DNA of 64,000 bases from Pseudomonas maumuensis (GTDB lineage Bacteria > Pseudomonadota > Gammaproteobacteria > Pseudomonadales > Pseudomonadaceae), in assembly GCF_019139675.1 (NCBI RefSeq), contig NZ_CP077077.1, positions 3,720,001-3,784,000 on the forward strand, in the 5' to 3' direction. Made by a program: the position numbers and the translations under genes. Below are positions 1 to 6,687 of this stretch, in pieces; position 1 is the stretch's first letter, and the number at the start of each line of letters is the position of its first letter. Below the pieces are notes generated by a model, which saw nothing but the letters and a program-made list of their open reading frames with translations, ran no database searches and was not told the origin of the DNA.

Positions 1-159
1 CAGCAAATGTCTGGGGTAACTATAGACAGCCGGGCCAGGCGGGGGATTGTTCCTCAAATAGTAATTATGAAGTGCCGAGAGCACCGATTCTCCCCGCCAA
101 CCGAACGGACTAATCTCGATCCTGCGAACCAAGCCCACCGAACTTGAGGATTGACCACG

Positions 160-624
160 ATGTCCCGCCCCCCACTGCCGCCGTTCACCCGTGAAACCGC
201 CATCGAGAAAGTCCGTCTTGCCGAAGACGGCTGGAACAGCCGCGACGCGGCCAAGGTGGCCCTGGCATACACCACCGACACCCGCTGGCGCAATCGCGCT
301 GAATTCTGCAACAGCCGCGAGGAGGCCCAGGCCTTCCTCACCCGCAAGTGGAACCGCGAGCTCGAATACCGCCTGATCAAGGAGCTCTGGGCCTTCACCG
401 ACAACCGCATCGCCGTGCGCTACGCCTATGAGTACCGCGACGACAGCGGCCAGTGGTACCGCGCCTATGGCAACGAGAACTGGGAGTTCGCCGAGGACGG
501 CCTGATGCGCAATCGCCACGCCAGCATCAACGAACAACCCATCAGCGAAGCCGAGCGCAAGTTCCGCTGGCCACTGGGACGCCGTCCGGACGATCACCCG
601 GGCCTGAGCGACTTCGGCTTCTGA
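160..624 (+). CDS. NTF2-like protein, DUF1348 family
   Basis: Predicted 154-residue cytosolic protein of the nuclear transport factor 2 (NTF2)-like fold, DUF1348 type. The sequence shows the family's N-terminal helix ([18 protein letters not shown]), the [10 protein letters not shown] strand, the [16 protein letters not shown] segment and the [21 protein letters not shown] strands. Members are about 150 residues and occur as single-domain proteins of unknown substrate; no catalytic function can be assigned. The ATG at 160 is preferred because GAGGA lies 9 bases upstream; an in-frame TTG at 151 abuts the Shine-Dalgarno and is unlikely. It stands alone, convergent with the seven-gene minus-strand operon, and a GC-rich hairpin follows the stop. 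Confidence 0.85.
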   Translation: MSRPPLPPFTRETAIEKVRLAEDGWNSRDAAKVALAYTTDTRWRNRAEFCNSREEAQAFLTRKWNRELEYRLIKELWAFTDNRIAVRYAYEYRDDSGQWYRAYGNENWEFAEDGLMRNRHASINEQPISEAERKFRWPLGRRPDDHPGLSDFGF

Positions 625-642
625 AGACCAACACCGGATCTG

Positions 643-667
643 CGGGGCCGCTCGACGGCCCCGTTTC
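643..667. terminator. Rho-independent terminator-like hairpin between convergent genes
   Basis: A 7-bp GC stem (CGGGGCC / GGCCCCG) with a 7-base loop is followed by TTTC on the plus strand. It lies 20 bases after the DUF1348 stop and coincides with the end of the minus-strand binding-protein gene, so it may serve both transcripts. Confidence 0.6.
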
Positions 668-1847
668 AGGTTTGGGAAACCGCCGACTTCATCCGCCAAC
701 GTCTGCTGGAAGCAAAGCAGAGTTTCACCCTCGAAAGTACAACGATGTCGGCGGGCAAGGCGGATTGCTTCGTCGAGCAGTACGCCCTCCTCACCGCAGC
801 GCTTGCCGGCCAGCGCTGCAACTCCTCCCATAGGCTGGCGTAGCGCGCCTGTACCGCAGGCGGGCAGGCCAAGGTGAACTCGGCGTTATCCAGCACCGCC
901 TGGGGGATATTCAGTTCGGGCGCTGTCTTCAGGTGCTCGGGCAGAAAAGCATCGGCGCCTTCGATGCCTGTGGCATAGCCGTGAAACGTCGAATTGAGCG
1001 CGGCATTGCGCGGCTCGAGCACGAAGTCCATGAACAACCGCGCATTCTCCACATTGCGCGCCTGAGCCAGCAGCACCAGGCTATCGCTGAACACCTGTGT
1101 CCCCTCGCGCGGCAGGCCAAAATGGATGTGGGCATTGGCCAGGCGCTGGCGCAGGGCCGCGCCGTTCCAGTCGATACTCGCCTGGAAATGCCCGCTGGCC
1201 ATCATTGCCACGCTGCCATAGTCCAGCGCCTTCCAGGCTGGCCTCGCCTTGAGCAAGGTCGTCCGCACCTTGGCCATCAGCGCGGGATCGGCCTCGCACA
1301 TGCGCCCGCCATGCAAGCGCACCGCGGCGTAGATCACCTCGTTGAGATCGGCACCGATATTGATGGTGCCGACTAGGGCTGCGGGTGGATCCAGGACCAC
1401 TGACCAGGTATCGATATCGCCGCTGTAGCGGTCGCCATGCACCGTCACACCCACCACACCCCATGCCCATGGCAGCGAATGCTCGCGCCGTGGGTCGAAT
1501 GGCGGATCGGCCCAGGCGGCCTGGACATGCCGGAAGTTGCCCAGGCTGGCCGCCCCGCTCGGCCGCAACAGGTGCGCCTCGCGCCAGGCGGGCAGAAAGT
1601 TGCTGGCGACCACCGCCAGGTCCGCCTCTATCTTGCCCTCGCGCAACTCGGCCAGCGCCGCTTCACTGGTGCGGTACTCGATCAGCCGCACCTTGATGCC
1701 GTGGGCCTGCTCGAACCTGGCCAGCAGCTCGGGGCTGGTGTAACTCTCCCAGTTGTACAGGGTCAGGTTACCGGCGGCACTGACCAGTCCGGTCAGCAGC
1801 AGGTTGCACACACCAGCCAGCAGGCCAGTGAACAGCGTCTTGAACAT
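666..1847 (-). CDS. periplasmic polyamine-type solute-binding protein (PotD/PotF-like)
   Basis: Seventh and last gene of the minus-strand operon starting at 6265. The 393-residue product has a signal peptide (residues 1-24, ending near VSAAG), then the LTLYNWESYTSPELLARFE opening typical of PotD/PotF spermidine/putrescine-binding proteins, with the cluster I binding-protein fold beyond. No ABC permease or ATPase lies next to it, so it may capture a released product or partner with a distant transporter. AAGGA sits 10 bases before the ATG; the gap to lysE-like is 28 bases. The last ~45 residues, after EELQRWPASAAV, do not look like the family C-terminus. Over about 672-812 a different minus-strand frame reads more like normal Pseudomonas coding sequence, so a 3'-end frameshift is possible. 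Family call confident; ligand unknown. Confidence 0.85.
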   Translation of the reverse strand: MFKTLFTGLLAGVCNLLLTGLVSAAGNLTLYNWESYTSPELLARFEQAHGIKVRLIEYRTSEAALAELREGKIEADLAVVASNFLPAWREAHLLRPSGAASLGNFRHVQAAWADPPFDPRREHSLPWAWGVVGVTVHGDRYSGDIDTWSVVLDPPAALVGTINIGADLNEVIYAAVRLHGGRMCEADPALMAKVRTTLLKARPAWKALDYGSVAMMASGHFQASIDWNGAALRQRLANAHIHFGLPREGTQVFSDSLVLLAQARNVENARLFMDFVLEPRNAALNSTFHGYATGIEGADAFLPEHLKTAPELNIPQAVLDNAEFTLACPPAVQARYASLWEELQRWPASAAVRRAYCSTKQSALPADIVVLSRVKLCFASSRRWRMKSAVSQT

Positions 1848-1875
1848 GGTGCGCTTCCTTAGCGGGGTTCATGGG

Positions 1876-2532
1876 TCAGGCCATGGGTAGCAGGATGCGG
1901 CCCAGCGCCACCTGCTCGGCGCGCTCGTCGGTCCCGTCCAGCGTGGAGTAGGCGATCGAGGCAGAAAACAGCATGAGCATCACCGAGGCTGTGCGCAGGA
2001 AAGTGCCAGCATGCATAGACCAGGCGCTGCGCAAGGTCAGCAGGTGGCCTAGGCAGGTCCACAGGCTACCGATCGGGACCAGCACCAGCAGGAACACGCC
2101 CATGAACCAGGCGAACTGCTGCACCGACTGGAACGCCGACAGCGGAAAGACGCTACTGGCGAACAGGAAGGCCTTGGGGTTGAGCAAGGTCGCCAGGAAC
2201 ACCTCGAAACGCCCCGTGCTGCGTCGCTCCGCCACCAGGCGTGCCGCGCCACAACGCCATAGCTTGATCGCCAGCCACAGCAGGTACAGCGCGCACAGCC
2301 ATTTCATGCCACTCAGCAGCCAGGGCCGATCGGCCGCAACCACCAACAGGACACTGCCCCAGGCCAGTATCGACAGGCCATAGCCTGCGGCCTCCGCACC
2401 GACCAGGGGCAAGGCGCGACGCAGGCCGACCTGCAGGCCAGCCGAGAACAGCAAGGTATTGGTAGGCCCCGGCACCACCAGGATCAGCGCGGCAAGCAGC
2501 GCCATGGGTAACAGTTGTTCGAGCGTCGGCAT
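1876..2532 (-). CDS. LysE/RhtB-family amino-acid exporter
   Basis: 218-residue inner-membrane protein of the LysE family. These proteins export amino acids or small derivatives by proton exchange. The sequence shows the diagnostic early PGPTNTLLFSAGLQVGLRRALP motif region (residues ~22-43), about six hydrophobic segments, and the LLNPKAFLF motif near residue 115. AGGAC lies 5 bases before the ATG. It is the sixth gene of the operon, 22 bases after the synthetase-like gene. Its presence implies that the pathway's end product, or a by-product, is a small amino-acid-like molecule that leaves the cell. The substrate cannot be read from the sequence. Confidence 0.9.
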   Translation of the reverse strand: MPTLEQLLPMALLAALILVVPGPTNTLLFSAGLQVGLRRALPLVGAEAAGYGLSILAWGSVLLVVAADRPWLLSGMKWLCALYLLWLAIKLWRCGAARLVAERRSTGRFEVFLATLLNPKAFLFASSVFPLSAFQSVQQFAWFMGVFLLVLVPIGSLWTCLGHLLTLRSAWSMHAGTFLRTASVMLMLFSASIAYSTLDGTDERAEQVALGRILLPMA

Positions 2533-2554
2533 CGCAAGTCCTCGCTGAACGGGC

Positions 2555-3448
2555 CTAGGGTGCGGTGAACGGTAGTGAGGTGCGCAGCGGCTCGACGCTG
2601 TCCAGCCCCAACCCCATGCGACACAAGCGCTCGATCCCGACGCCGAAACCGGCGCTGCGCGGCGGTACGCTGCCGTCGCGCATCAAGGCGCACATGATCG
2701 CGTCCTCAGGGCCGAAACTCGCCAGGTGACGGGCCTGGGCCTCGAAGCGGTCCGGGTCGTCCTCGTCGGTATAGCCATGGACCACTTCCACGCAATCGAT
2801 GAGGATCTCGAAACGCTCGACGATCGCGCCAGCGCCGTCACGCCGCCTGGCGCGTACCTCTGGCAGCAGCGGGAAATCGGTCACCACCATGCAGCAACCA
2901 CGCGACAAAGGCTCGATCTGCTCGGTGATGTAGCGGTCGATCAACCACAGCGGCGAGATATCCGGCTCGTCATACAGCTGGCGGAAAGCTCGCACCAGCG
3001 CATCACCTGCCGCCGGGTCGGCGAACAGGTCGATGCCCAGGTCGTCACGCAGGTGGCTGGCGAACGACAGCACCTGGATCGGACCCGGATAGAAGGCTTG
3101 CACCAGCCGGCAAGCCAGGTCCAGCATTTCACCAAGGCTGGCATCCTGGCGATAGAGATCGAGCATGGTGAACTCGGGCAGGTGGGTGGCATCCAGCGCG
3201 TCTGGCCGGAAGCACGCCGCCAGTTCGTAGACCGCCGGCGCGTATTGCAGGTTGCAACGCAAGGCAAAGGCCGAGGACTCACGCAGCCAGCGGCCATCGC
3301 TCAACTGCAGGCGAGGCCGGTCGGCATCACCGGGATAGCGGCGCAGGATGGGGGTCATGATCTCGAGGTAGCCTGCGCTGTCGAGCATCTGGCGGATACG
3401 CCGCAGCATCAGCGCCTTGTAGAGCACCGGATGGGTGTCGGGGGACAT
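2555..3448 (-). CDS. free-standing class II aminoacyl-tRNA synthetase paralog, EpmA/GenX-like
   Basis: 297-residue catalytic core of a class II lysyl/asparaginyl-type synthetase without an anticodon-binding OB domain, the architecture of EpmA (PoxA/GenX). EpmA attaches beta-lysine to a lysine of elongation factor P. Visible motifs: motif 1 around GYLEIMTPIL (residues 26-35); motif 2 FRPDALDATHLPEFTMLDLY (80-99), aligning with the EpmA [20 protein letters not shown] segment and keeping the ATP-contacting Arg; motif 3 FGVGIERLCRMGLG near the C-terminus. Start chosen at 3448, with AAGGA 6 bases upstream; an upstream in-frame GTG at 3454 overlaps that spacer. It is the fifth gene of the operon. 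Inference: it activates an amino acid and joins it to the repeat peptide or a product. It is too divergent, and in the wrong context, to be the housekeeping epmA. Confidence 0.85.
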   Translation of the reverse strand: MSPDTHPVLYKALMLRRIRQMLDSAGYLEIMTPILRRYPGDADRPRLQLSDGRWLRESSAFALRCNLQYAPAVYELAACFRPDALDATHLPEFTMLDLYRQDASLGEMLDLACRLVQAFYPGPIQVLSFASHLRDDLGIDLFADPAAGDALVRAFRQLYDEPDISPLWLIDRYITEQIEPLSRGCCMVVTDFPLLPEVRARRRDGAGAIVERFEILIDCVEVVHGYTDEDDPDRFEAQARHLASFGPEDAIMCALMRDGSVPPRSAGFGVGIERLCRMGLGLDSVEPLRTSLPFTAP

Positions 3449-3489
3449 GCACACTCCTTGTGGCGGGCCGCGCGCGGCCCGCAGTCAGC

Positions 3490-3876
3490 TCAGGGTTGGG
3501 GGTCGATCTTCCACCAGCGTGGACGGGACGATGTGAACGAGTGGGAGGTCGGGCGCAGCGCCTTGTCGCCCTTGGCGTCGAAGCAACCCAGCAACAGCCC
3601 CACGGTGGGCGCGTCGTCGATGGCACCGATGCTGCTGCCGCAGGTGGGGCAGAATGCCCGGCTCGAGTGCTCCGAAGAGCGGTACAGGGCCGGCATGCCG
3701 CCCTCGCCCACCCACTCCACGGCGTCCTTGTCATATTCCACCCAGCACAGCGTCAAGCTGCCAGAGTGGCGTTGGCACATGCTGCACGAACAGGTATGCG
3801 GAAAACGCGGCACGCCAGTCGCGACGAAACGGATGCGACCGCACAGGCAGCCGCCTTTGTAGACGGTGGTTTTCAT
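3490..3876 (-). CDS. GFA/CENP-V-family zinc protein (glutathione-dependent formaldehyde-activating enzyme-like)
   Basis: 128-residue protein with the full cysteine set of the GFA (Gfa/CENP-V) fold: C10 and C12 in GGCLCG, C29, C31 and C34 in HTCSCSMC, and C76 and C79 in FCPTCG, expected to bind two zinc ions. The founding member catalyses S-hydroxymethylglutathione formation; most homologs have no proven reaction. The ATG at 3876 overlaps the stop of the upstream oxidase gene (ATGA), suggesting translational coupling, and AAGGAG lies 11 bases upstream. It is the fourth gene of the operon. If the oxidases release formaldehyde, detoxification would be a natural role; direct participation in the chemistry is equally possible. 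Confidence 0.88.
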   Translation of the reverse strand: MKTTVYKGGCLCGRIRFVATGVPRFPHTCSCSMCQRHSGSLTLCWVEYDKDAVEWVGEGGMPALYRSSEHSSRAFCPTCGSSIGAIDDAPTVGLLLGCFDAKGDKALRPTSHSFTSSRPRWWKIDPQP

Positions 3877-4737
3877 CGGGCTACCGGCTCCTTGCCATCG
3901 CGAGCCGCGTCGACCATGGCACTGAGCTCCACCCACTGATCGACGAAGGGGTTGAGCATCTGCAGGAAACCGTCGATCACCTGCGGCTGGAGGAAGCCAA
4001 ACAGCGGAGCCTGGCGAATGAAATGGGCTATGCCGTCCTGATGCCCCTGCTCCACCGCTACCTTGCCGTTGGCGGCGGCATGCTCTTCATCCAGGTGCAT
4101 GCGGTAGTAATCGTGTAACCGGGGAAGATCGGCGCCGCAGCCACGCCCCAGCACTTCCCCGAGCCGGTCGGTGATGGCCTGCAGCAGGCGGGTCTCGGCG
4201 ATAGCCACTGCCTCTGTGGCGTAGTACATGCCAAGGATGGTCGAAGGGCAGTGCGACCACGCCAGCACGTCGATCAACGACACCAGGCTGCGGGTGGAGG
4301 CCGCCCTGGGCATCCAGCCGTTGACACGCAGACCGAGATCGGCGATCAACGCGCCACTGAACACCACATAGTGTGCCGGCAGCTTGCCGCGTTCGCCGCC
4401 CTCCTCGAGGTAGTTGCGCGTCAGCTCCTGGGCCAGCTCCGGACAGAAGCCGCGCACCGTGTCGGCCGCCCGCAATAGCAAGGTCGAATTGTAGCGAGCG
4501 AACACCGACAGTTCGCCGATGTACAGGCGCGCCTCGTCCGCACTCAGTTGCAACGGCTCGACCCGCTGCCAGATCTGCTGGTAGACACGGGCAATCAATG
4601 GGTCGAAATTGTTCGCTGATAAGGCTGTGGCCGGTGATGACAGCGTGGCCCTGGCCAATCGCTTGCTCGAACACCTGGCGGGTGGCGCTTGCCTGATCGA
4701 GGTCATCATCCACCAGGCTGGGAAAATTTCGGTACAT
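3873..4737 (-). CDS. haem-oxygenase-like di-iron oxidase (HDO / iron-containing redox enzyme), apparent frameshift
   Basis: Third operon gene. The HDO-type domain (from FDPLIARVYQQIW onward, 244 residues) lies in the frame ending at 3873. It carries plausible iron ligands: a NYLEEGGER glutamate, the KLPAHY histidine, TEAVAIAE, and the helix-3 signature HDYYRMHLDEEH. Members of this fold (UndA, SznF, BesC-like) use O2 for N-oxygenation, C-C cleavage or desaturation. The best start, ATG 4737 with AAGGAG 8 bases upstream, opens a coding-like 43-codon stretch (MYRNFPSLVDDDL...) in another frame. Dropping one base in the AAA at 4606-4608 (TTT on the coding strand) fuses both into a 287-residue protein. 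So there is either a 1-base frameshift, a sequencing error or +1 recoding at TTT-CGA. Without it, translation could start at ATG 4709, which lacks a good binding site. Confidence 0.75.
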
Positions 4738-4759
4738 GCTCAACGCTCCTTGGTTCGGT

Positions 4760-6013
4760 TCAGAACACTTCCAGGCAACCTGTGCGCGAGAGCGCCTGGC
4801 CGACCGTTCGCTGCTGCTCGGTAAGCACCTGCAAGGCGTCATGGTTGTTCAGTTGCTCCAGCCACGCGGCATGGCTACCGTCTGGATCATCGAGCACCAC
4901 GCTACGCGCGGCAGCGAAGACCCGCCGCTGTCCAACGGCACAGTCCAACGCCGCCTGCTGGCTGATGCGGAACGGCGCGCGCAAGCGAATACGTTGCCCT
5001 ATCGCGAGTGCCAGCGGCTCGTGCAACGGGCGTTCCTCGCGCACCTGGGCCGAGATGGCGCGCGGCAGTTCCCAACCACCATTGCTGACCAGGCGGTGCC
5101 AGTGATAACCGAGGTACTCCGGCAGCGCAGCATCGCTCCAGCGCCGCAATGTATCGTCGAGCAGTTGCCCGAGCGGTAACAGCAGGGGGTTGCGGCTACC
5201 GAATGGCTGCAGTGCCGAAATGCCTTCCTGATCGAACGGCAGGCTTTGCTCACTGAGGTCGGGGATCACCCGGCGAGCGAGAAACCGGGTCAGCGGATAG
5301 GTATAGAACGGCAGCGCCACCGACACGGAATACTGGTCCTGCCGGCCAATGTGGTAGACCGAGGCAGGCAGATACAACACGTCGCCGGGCTTGAGCACGA
5401 ACAGCTTGCCGGTCTTGAGCAACGCCTCGTAGGCGCCGGCATCGGCAAAGGTCGGGGCACGCCCGCCGGCGAGGGCCAGGTACTCTTCACGGGTCCAGCA
5501 ATAGAAATCCTTCACTCCCGGGCCGAGGTGGCACAGGAAGGCATGCTCGAAACCTTCATGGATGCCGAAGGCCGTGCCGGCATAGTTGCCACAGAACGCG
5601 GCCTGTTCCACGCCGCCAATCGGCATGCCGCGGAACTCGAAGAACGAGCGGATGAAGCGACCGAAGTCTGCCGCCAATTGCGGGCTGACCTGCTCGAGAT
5701 TGTTGATCACCAGACTGAAACGTTGTTTGCCAGTGAGGCGCTGCATGAAGGCGACCAGCGATTCGTTATCGAGACGAGGCTGTTCATACGCCTGGTCGAT
5801 AAGTTCATCCCGGCGCGCCTCGCCATCATATACCCGAATACGGCAGTCGGTACTTTCGCGCAGCGTCTGCTCGGCCAGGGCATAAAACGCCTGCTCTACT
5901 GTTTGCGGCCCGGCAAAGCCTTCATTCAATGGCAAGATCGACTCAAACAAGTAAGGCGCCCGCCCGTTCGCGGTCTTCTGGTCAAAGCCGTCCCACAACT
6001 TTACGTCAAACAT
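4760..6013 (-). CDS. JmjC/cupin-like oxygenase
   Basis: 417-residue protein, second in the operon, first enzyme after the repeat peptide. The middle region matches cupin-8/JmjC-type Fe(II)/2-oxoglutarate hydroxylases: a FCGNYAGTAFGIHEGFEHAFLC stretch (around residues 140-161) with candidate ligands H152, E153/E156 and H157; the beta-turn FVLKPGDVLYLPASVYH supplying a distal His (H221); then a ~190-residue C-terminal region. The first His motif reads HEG rather than the usual HxD, so the exact ligand set needs a structure model. The ATG at 6013 is chosen because AAGGGA lies 10 bases upstream; an in-frame ATG at 6052 adds 13 residues. Known relatives hydroxylate protein or peptide side chains (Asp, Asn, His, Arg, Lys). 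Acting on the adjacent repeat peptide is an inference from context. Confidence 0.8.
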   Translation of the reverse strand: MFDVKLWDGFDQKTANGRAPYLFESILPLNEGFAGPQTVEQAFYALAEQTLRESTDCRIRVYDGEARRDELIDQAYEQPRLDNESLVAFMQRLTGKQRFSLVINNLEQVSPQLAADFGRFIRSFFEFRGMPIGGVEQAAFCGNYAGTAFGIHEGFEHAFLCHLGPGVKDFYCWTREEYLALAGGRAPTFADAGAYEALLKTGKLFVLKPGDVLYLPASVYHIGRQDQYSVSVALPFYTYPLTRFLARRVIPDLSEQSLPFDQEGISALQPFGSRNPLLLPLGQLLDDTLRRWSDAALPEYLGYHWHRLVSNGGWELPRAISAQVREERPLHEPLALAIGQRIRLRAPFRISQQAALDCAVGQRRVFAAARSVVLDDPDGSHAAWLEQLNNHDALQVLTEQQRTVGQALSRTGCLEVF

Positions 6014-6063
6014 AGACAGACATTCCCTTGCGCCAATGAATAACCACATCACGGTTGTAGTGA

Positions 6064-6091
6064 CCGATCACCGGCCGTTCCCGGTGATCGG
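6064..6091 (-). promoter_or_regulatory. intercistronic hairpin between peptide gene and first enzyme gene
   Basis: A perfect 11-bp inverted repeat (CCGATCACCGG / CCGGTGATCGG) with a 6-base loop sits 12 bases after the peptide stop codon. There is no U-run on the coding strand, so it is more likely an mRNA-stabilising or partial attenuation element than a full terminator. Such hairpins can raise expression of a small first gene over the enzymes downstream. Confidence 0.7.
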
Positions 6092-6103
6092 CGCTTGCAG
6101 CAA

Positions 6104-6265
6104 TCAGGCGTCAGGACGCACGCCTGCCTTCATCGCGTCTGGCCGTACACCCGCCTTCATGGCATCCGGCCGTTCCCCGGCCTTGAGCGCATCCGGACGA
6201 ACACCGGTTTTCAGGGCATCAGGGCGTACACCAGCTTTCATCATGTCCATTTCGAAAGTCATCAT
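6104..6265 (-). CDS. 53-residue tandem-repeat peptide, candidate multi-core RiPP precursor or scaffold
   Basis: Small gene opening the seven-gene operon. Translation gives an 8-residue start (MMTFEMDM) and then five back-to-back 9-residue units ending exactly at the TGA. The unit is [M/L]K[A/T]G[V/E]RPDA; K, G, R, P, D and A are invariant in all five copies, while position 1 is M,L,L,M,M and only single substitutions occur at positions 3 (T in unit 2) and 5 (E in unit 3). AAGGA lies 6-7 bases before the ATG at 6265; a second in-frame ATG is at 6262. There is no signal peptide, cysteine or membrane segment. The DNA units differ at silent positions, so the peptide pattern is under selection rather than a fresh duplication. 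No homolog is recalled. Role inferred: substrate of the oxygenases and synthetase-like enzyme encoded next to it. Confidence 0.85.
   Translation of the reverse strand: MMTFEMDMMKAGVRPDALKTGVRPDALKAGERPDAMKAGVRPDAMKAGVRPDA
6107..6241 (-). repeat. five tandem 27-bp coding repeats
   Basis: Five contiguous 27-base units encode the 9-residue repeats. Units differ mostly at third codon positions (for example CGC, CGT and CGG for the invariant Arg), which indicates old copies kept by protein-level selection. Confidence 0.9.
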
Positions 6266-6687
6266 GCATGTTCCTTCTTGATGATTGGCAAACTAAGGTT
6301 GCCCGCACACACAGGCACGACAATGGCCCCGGCAAAACTTGGAAGTTGCATCCAGCTCCACCACGACAACTTGATCAGGCCATTTTCTTTTGTACTTGCT
6401 AGTACAGACAGTGGTTTCAAACACGCCGTCGAAGGGGGTTCGGCGGCGTCGGAGAAAAACTACCTTTTGCGTAGGAAATTACCAGAGCGGAAAGTGTTTC
6501 GACTTGTTTTAAAGTGCTCAACACATTGATTCAGCATTGAAAAACGTCAAAAAAAGCTAAGAATCAGCAGGGCATCGGCAACTGTTTAAGATGGGCGTTA
6601 CAAACCGGTTCCAGGCTTTGCAAACAAGCATTCGACCGGGCTGGCGCACCAGCCTGTTTTCCACGCAGCATGCGCGACGCGCCGTCC
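6266..6687. other. intergenic upstream region of the peptide operon
   Basis: About 420 bases of lower-GC sequence with no convincing gene. It should contain the minus-strand promoter of the peptide operon. A clear sigma-70 pair is not obvious; the one strong signal is the palindrome at 6391-6406. Confidence 0.6.
6391..6406. promoter_or_regulatory. perfect palindrome, candidate operator for the peptide operon
   Basis: TGTACT-TGCT-AGTACA, a perfect 6-bp inverted repeat with a 4-base spacer, lies 126 bases upstream of the peptide start in a lower-GC stretch. The form is typical of dimeric repressor sites (for example GntR or TetR families), but no regulator gene is in the operon, so the binding protein is unknown. 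Confidence 0.4.

Noticed and set aside
2555..3448. Housekeeping epmA or lysS
   Set aside because: Too divergent in the N-terminal and middle regions, and embedded in a peptide/exporter operon rather than a translation context.
4087..4842. 251-codon minus-strand frame covering the start of the di-iron oxidase gene
   Set aside because: Only its middle part, 4737-4609, is coding-like; after the TTT at 4606-4608 it turns into Arg/Gly-rich shadow sequence while the HDO domain continues in the other frame. Treated as the 5' part of a frameshifted gene, not a separate gene.
6107..6241. CRISPR array or minisatellite in the peptide gene
   Set aside because: Units are contiguous 27-mers without spacers, in frame, with silent variation; this is a coding repeat.
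6036..6281. Plus-strand open frame with SGRTPAF repeats opposite the repeat peptide
   Set aside because: It is the antisense shadow of the 27-bp repeats. It lacks a ribosome site, overlaps the start of the minus-strand oxygenase gene, and the minus frame has an ideal Shine-Dalgarno and operon position.
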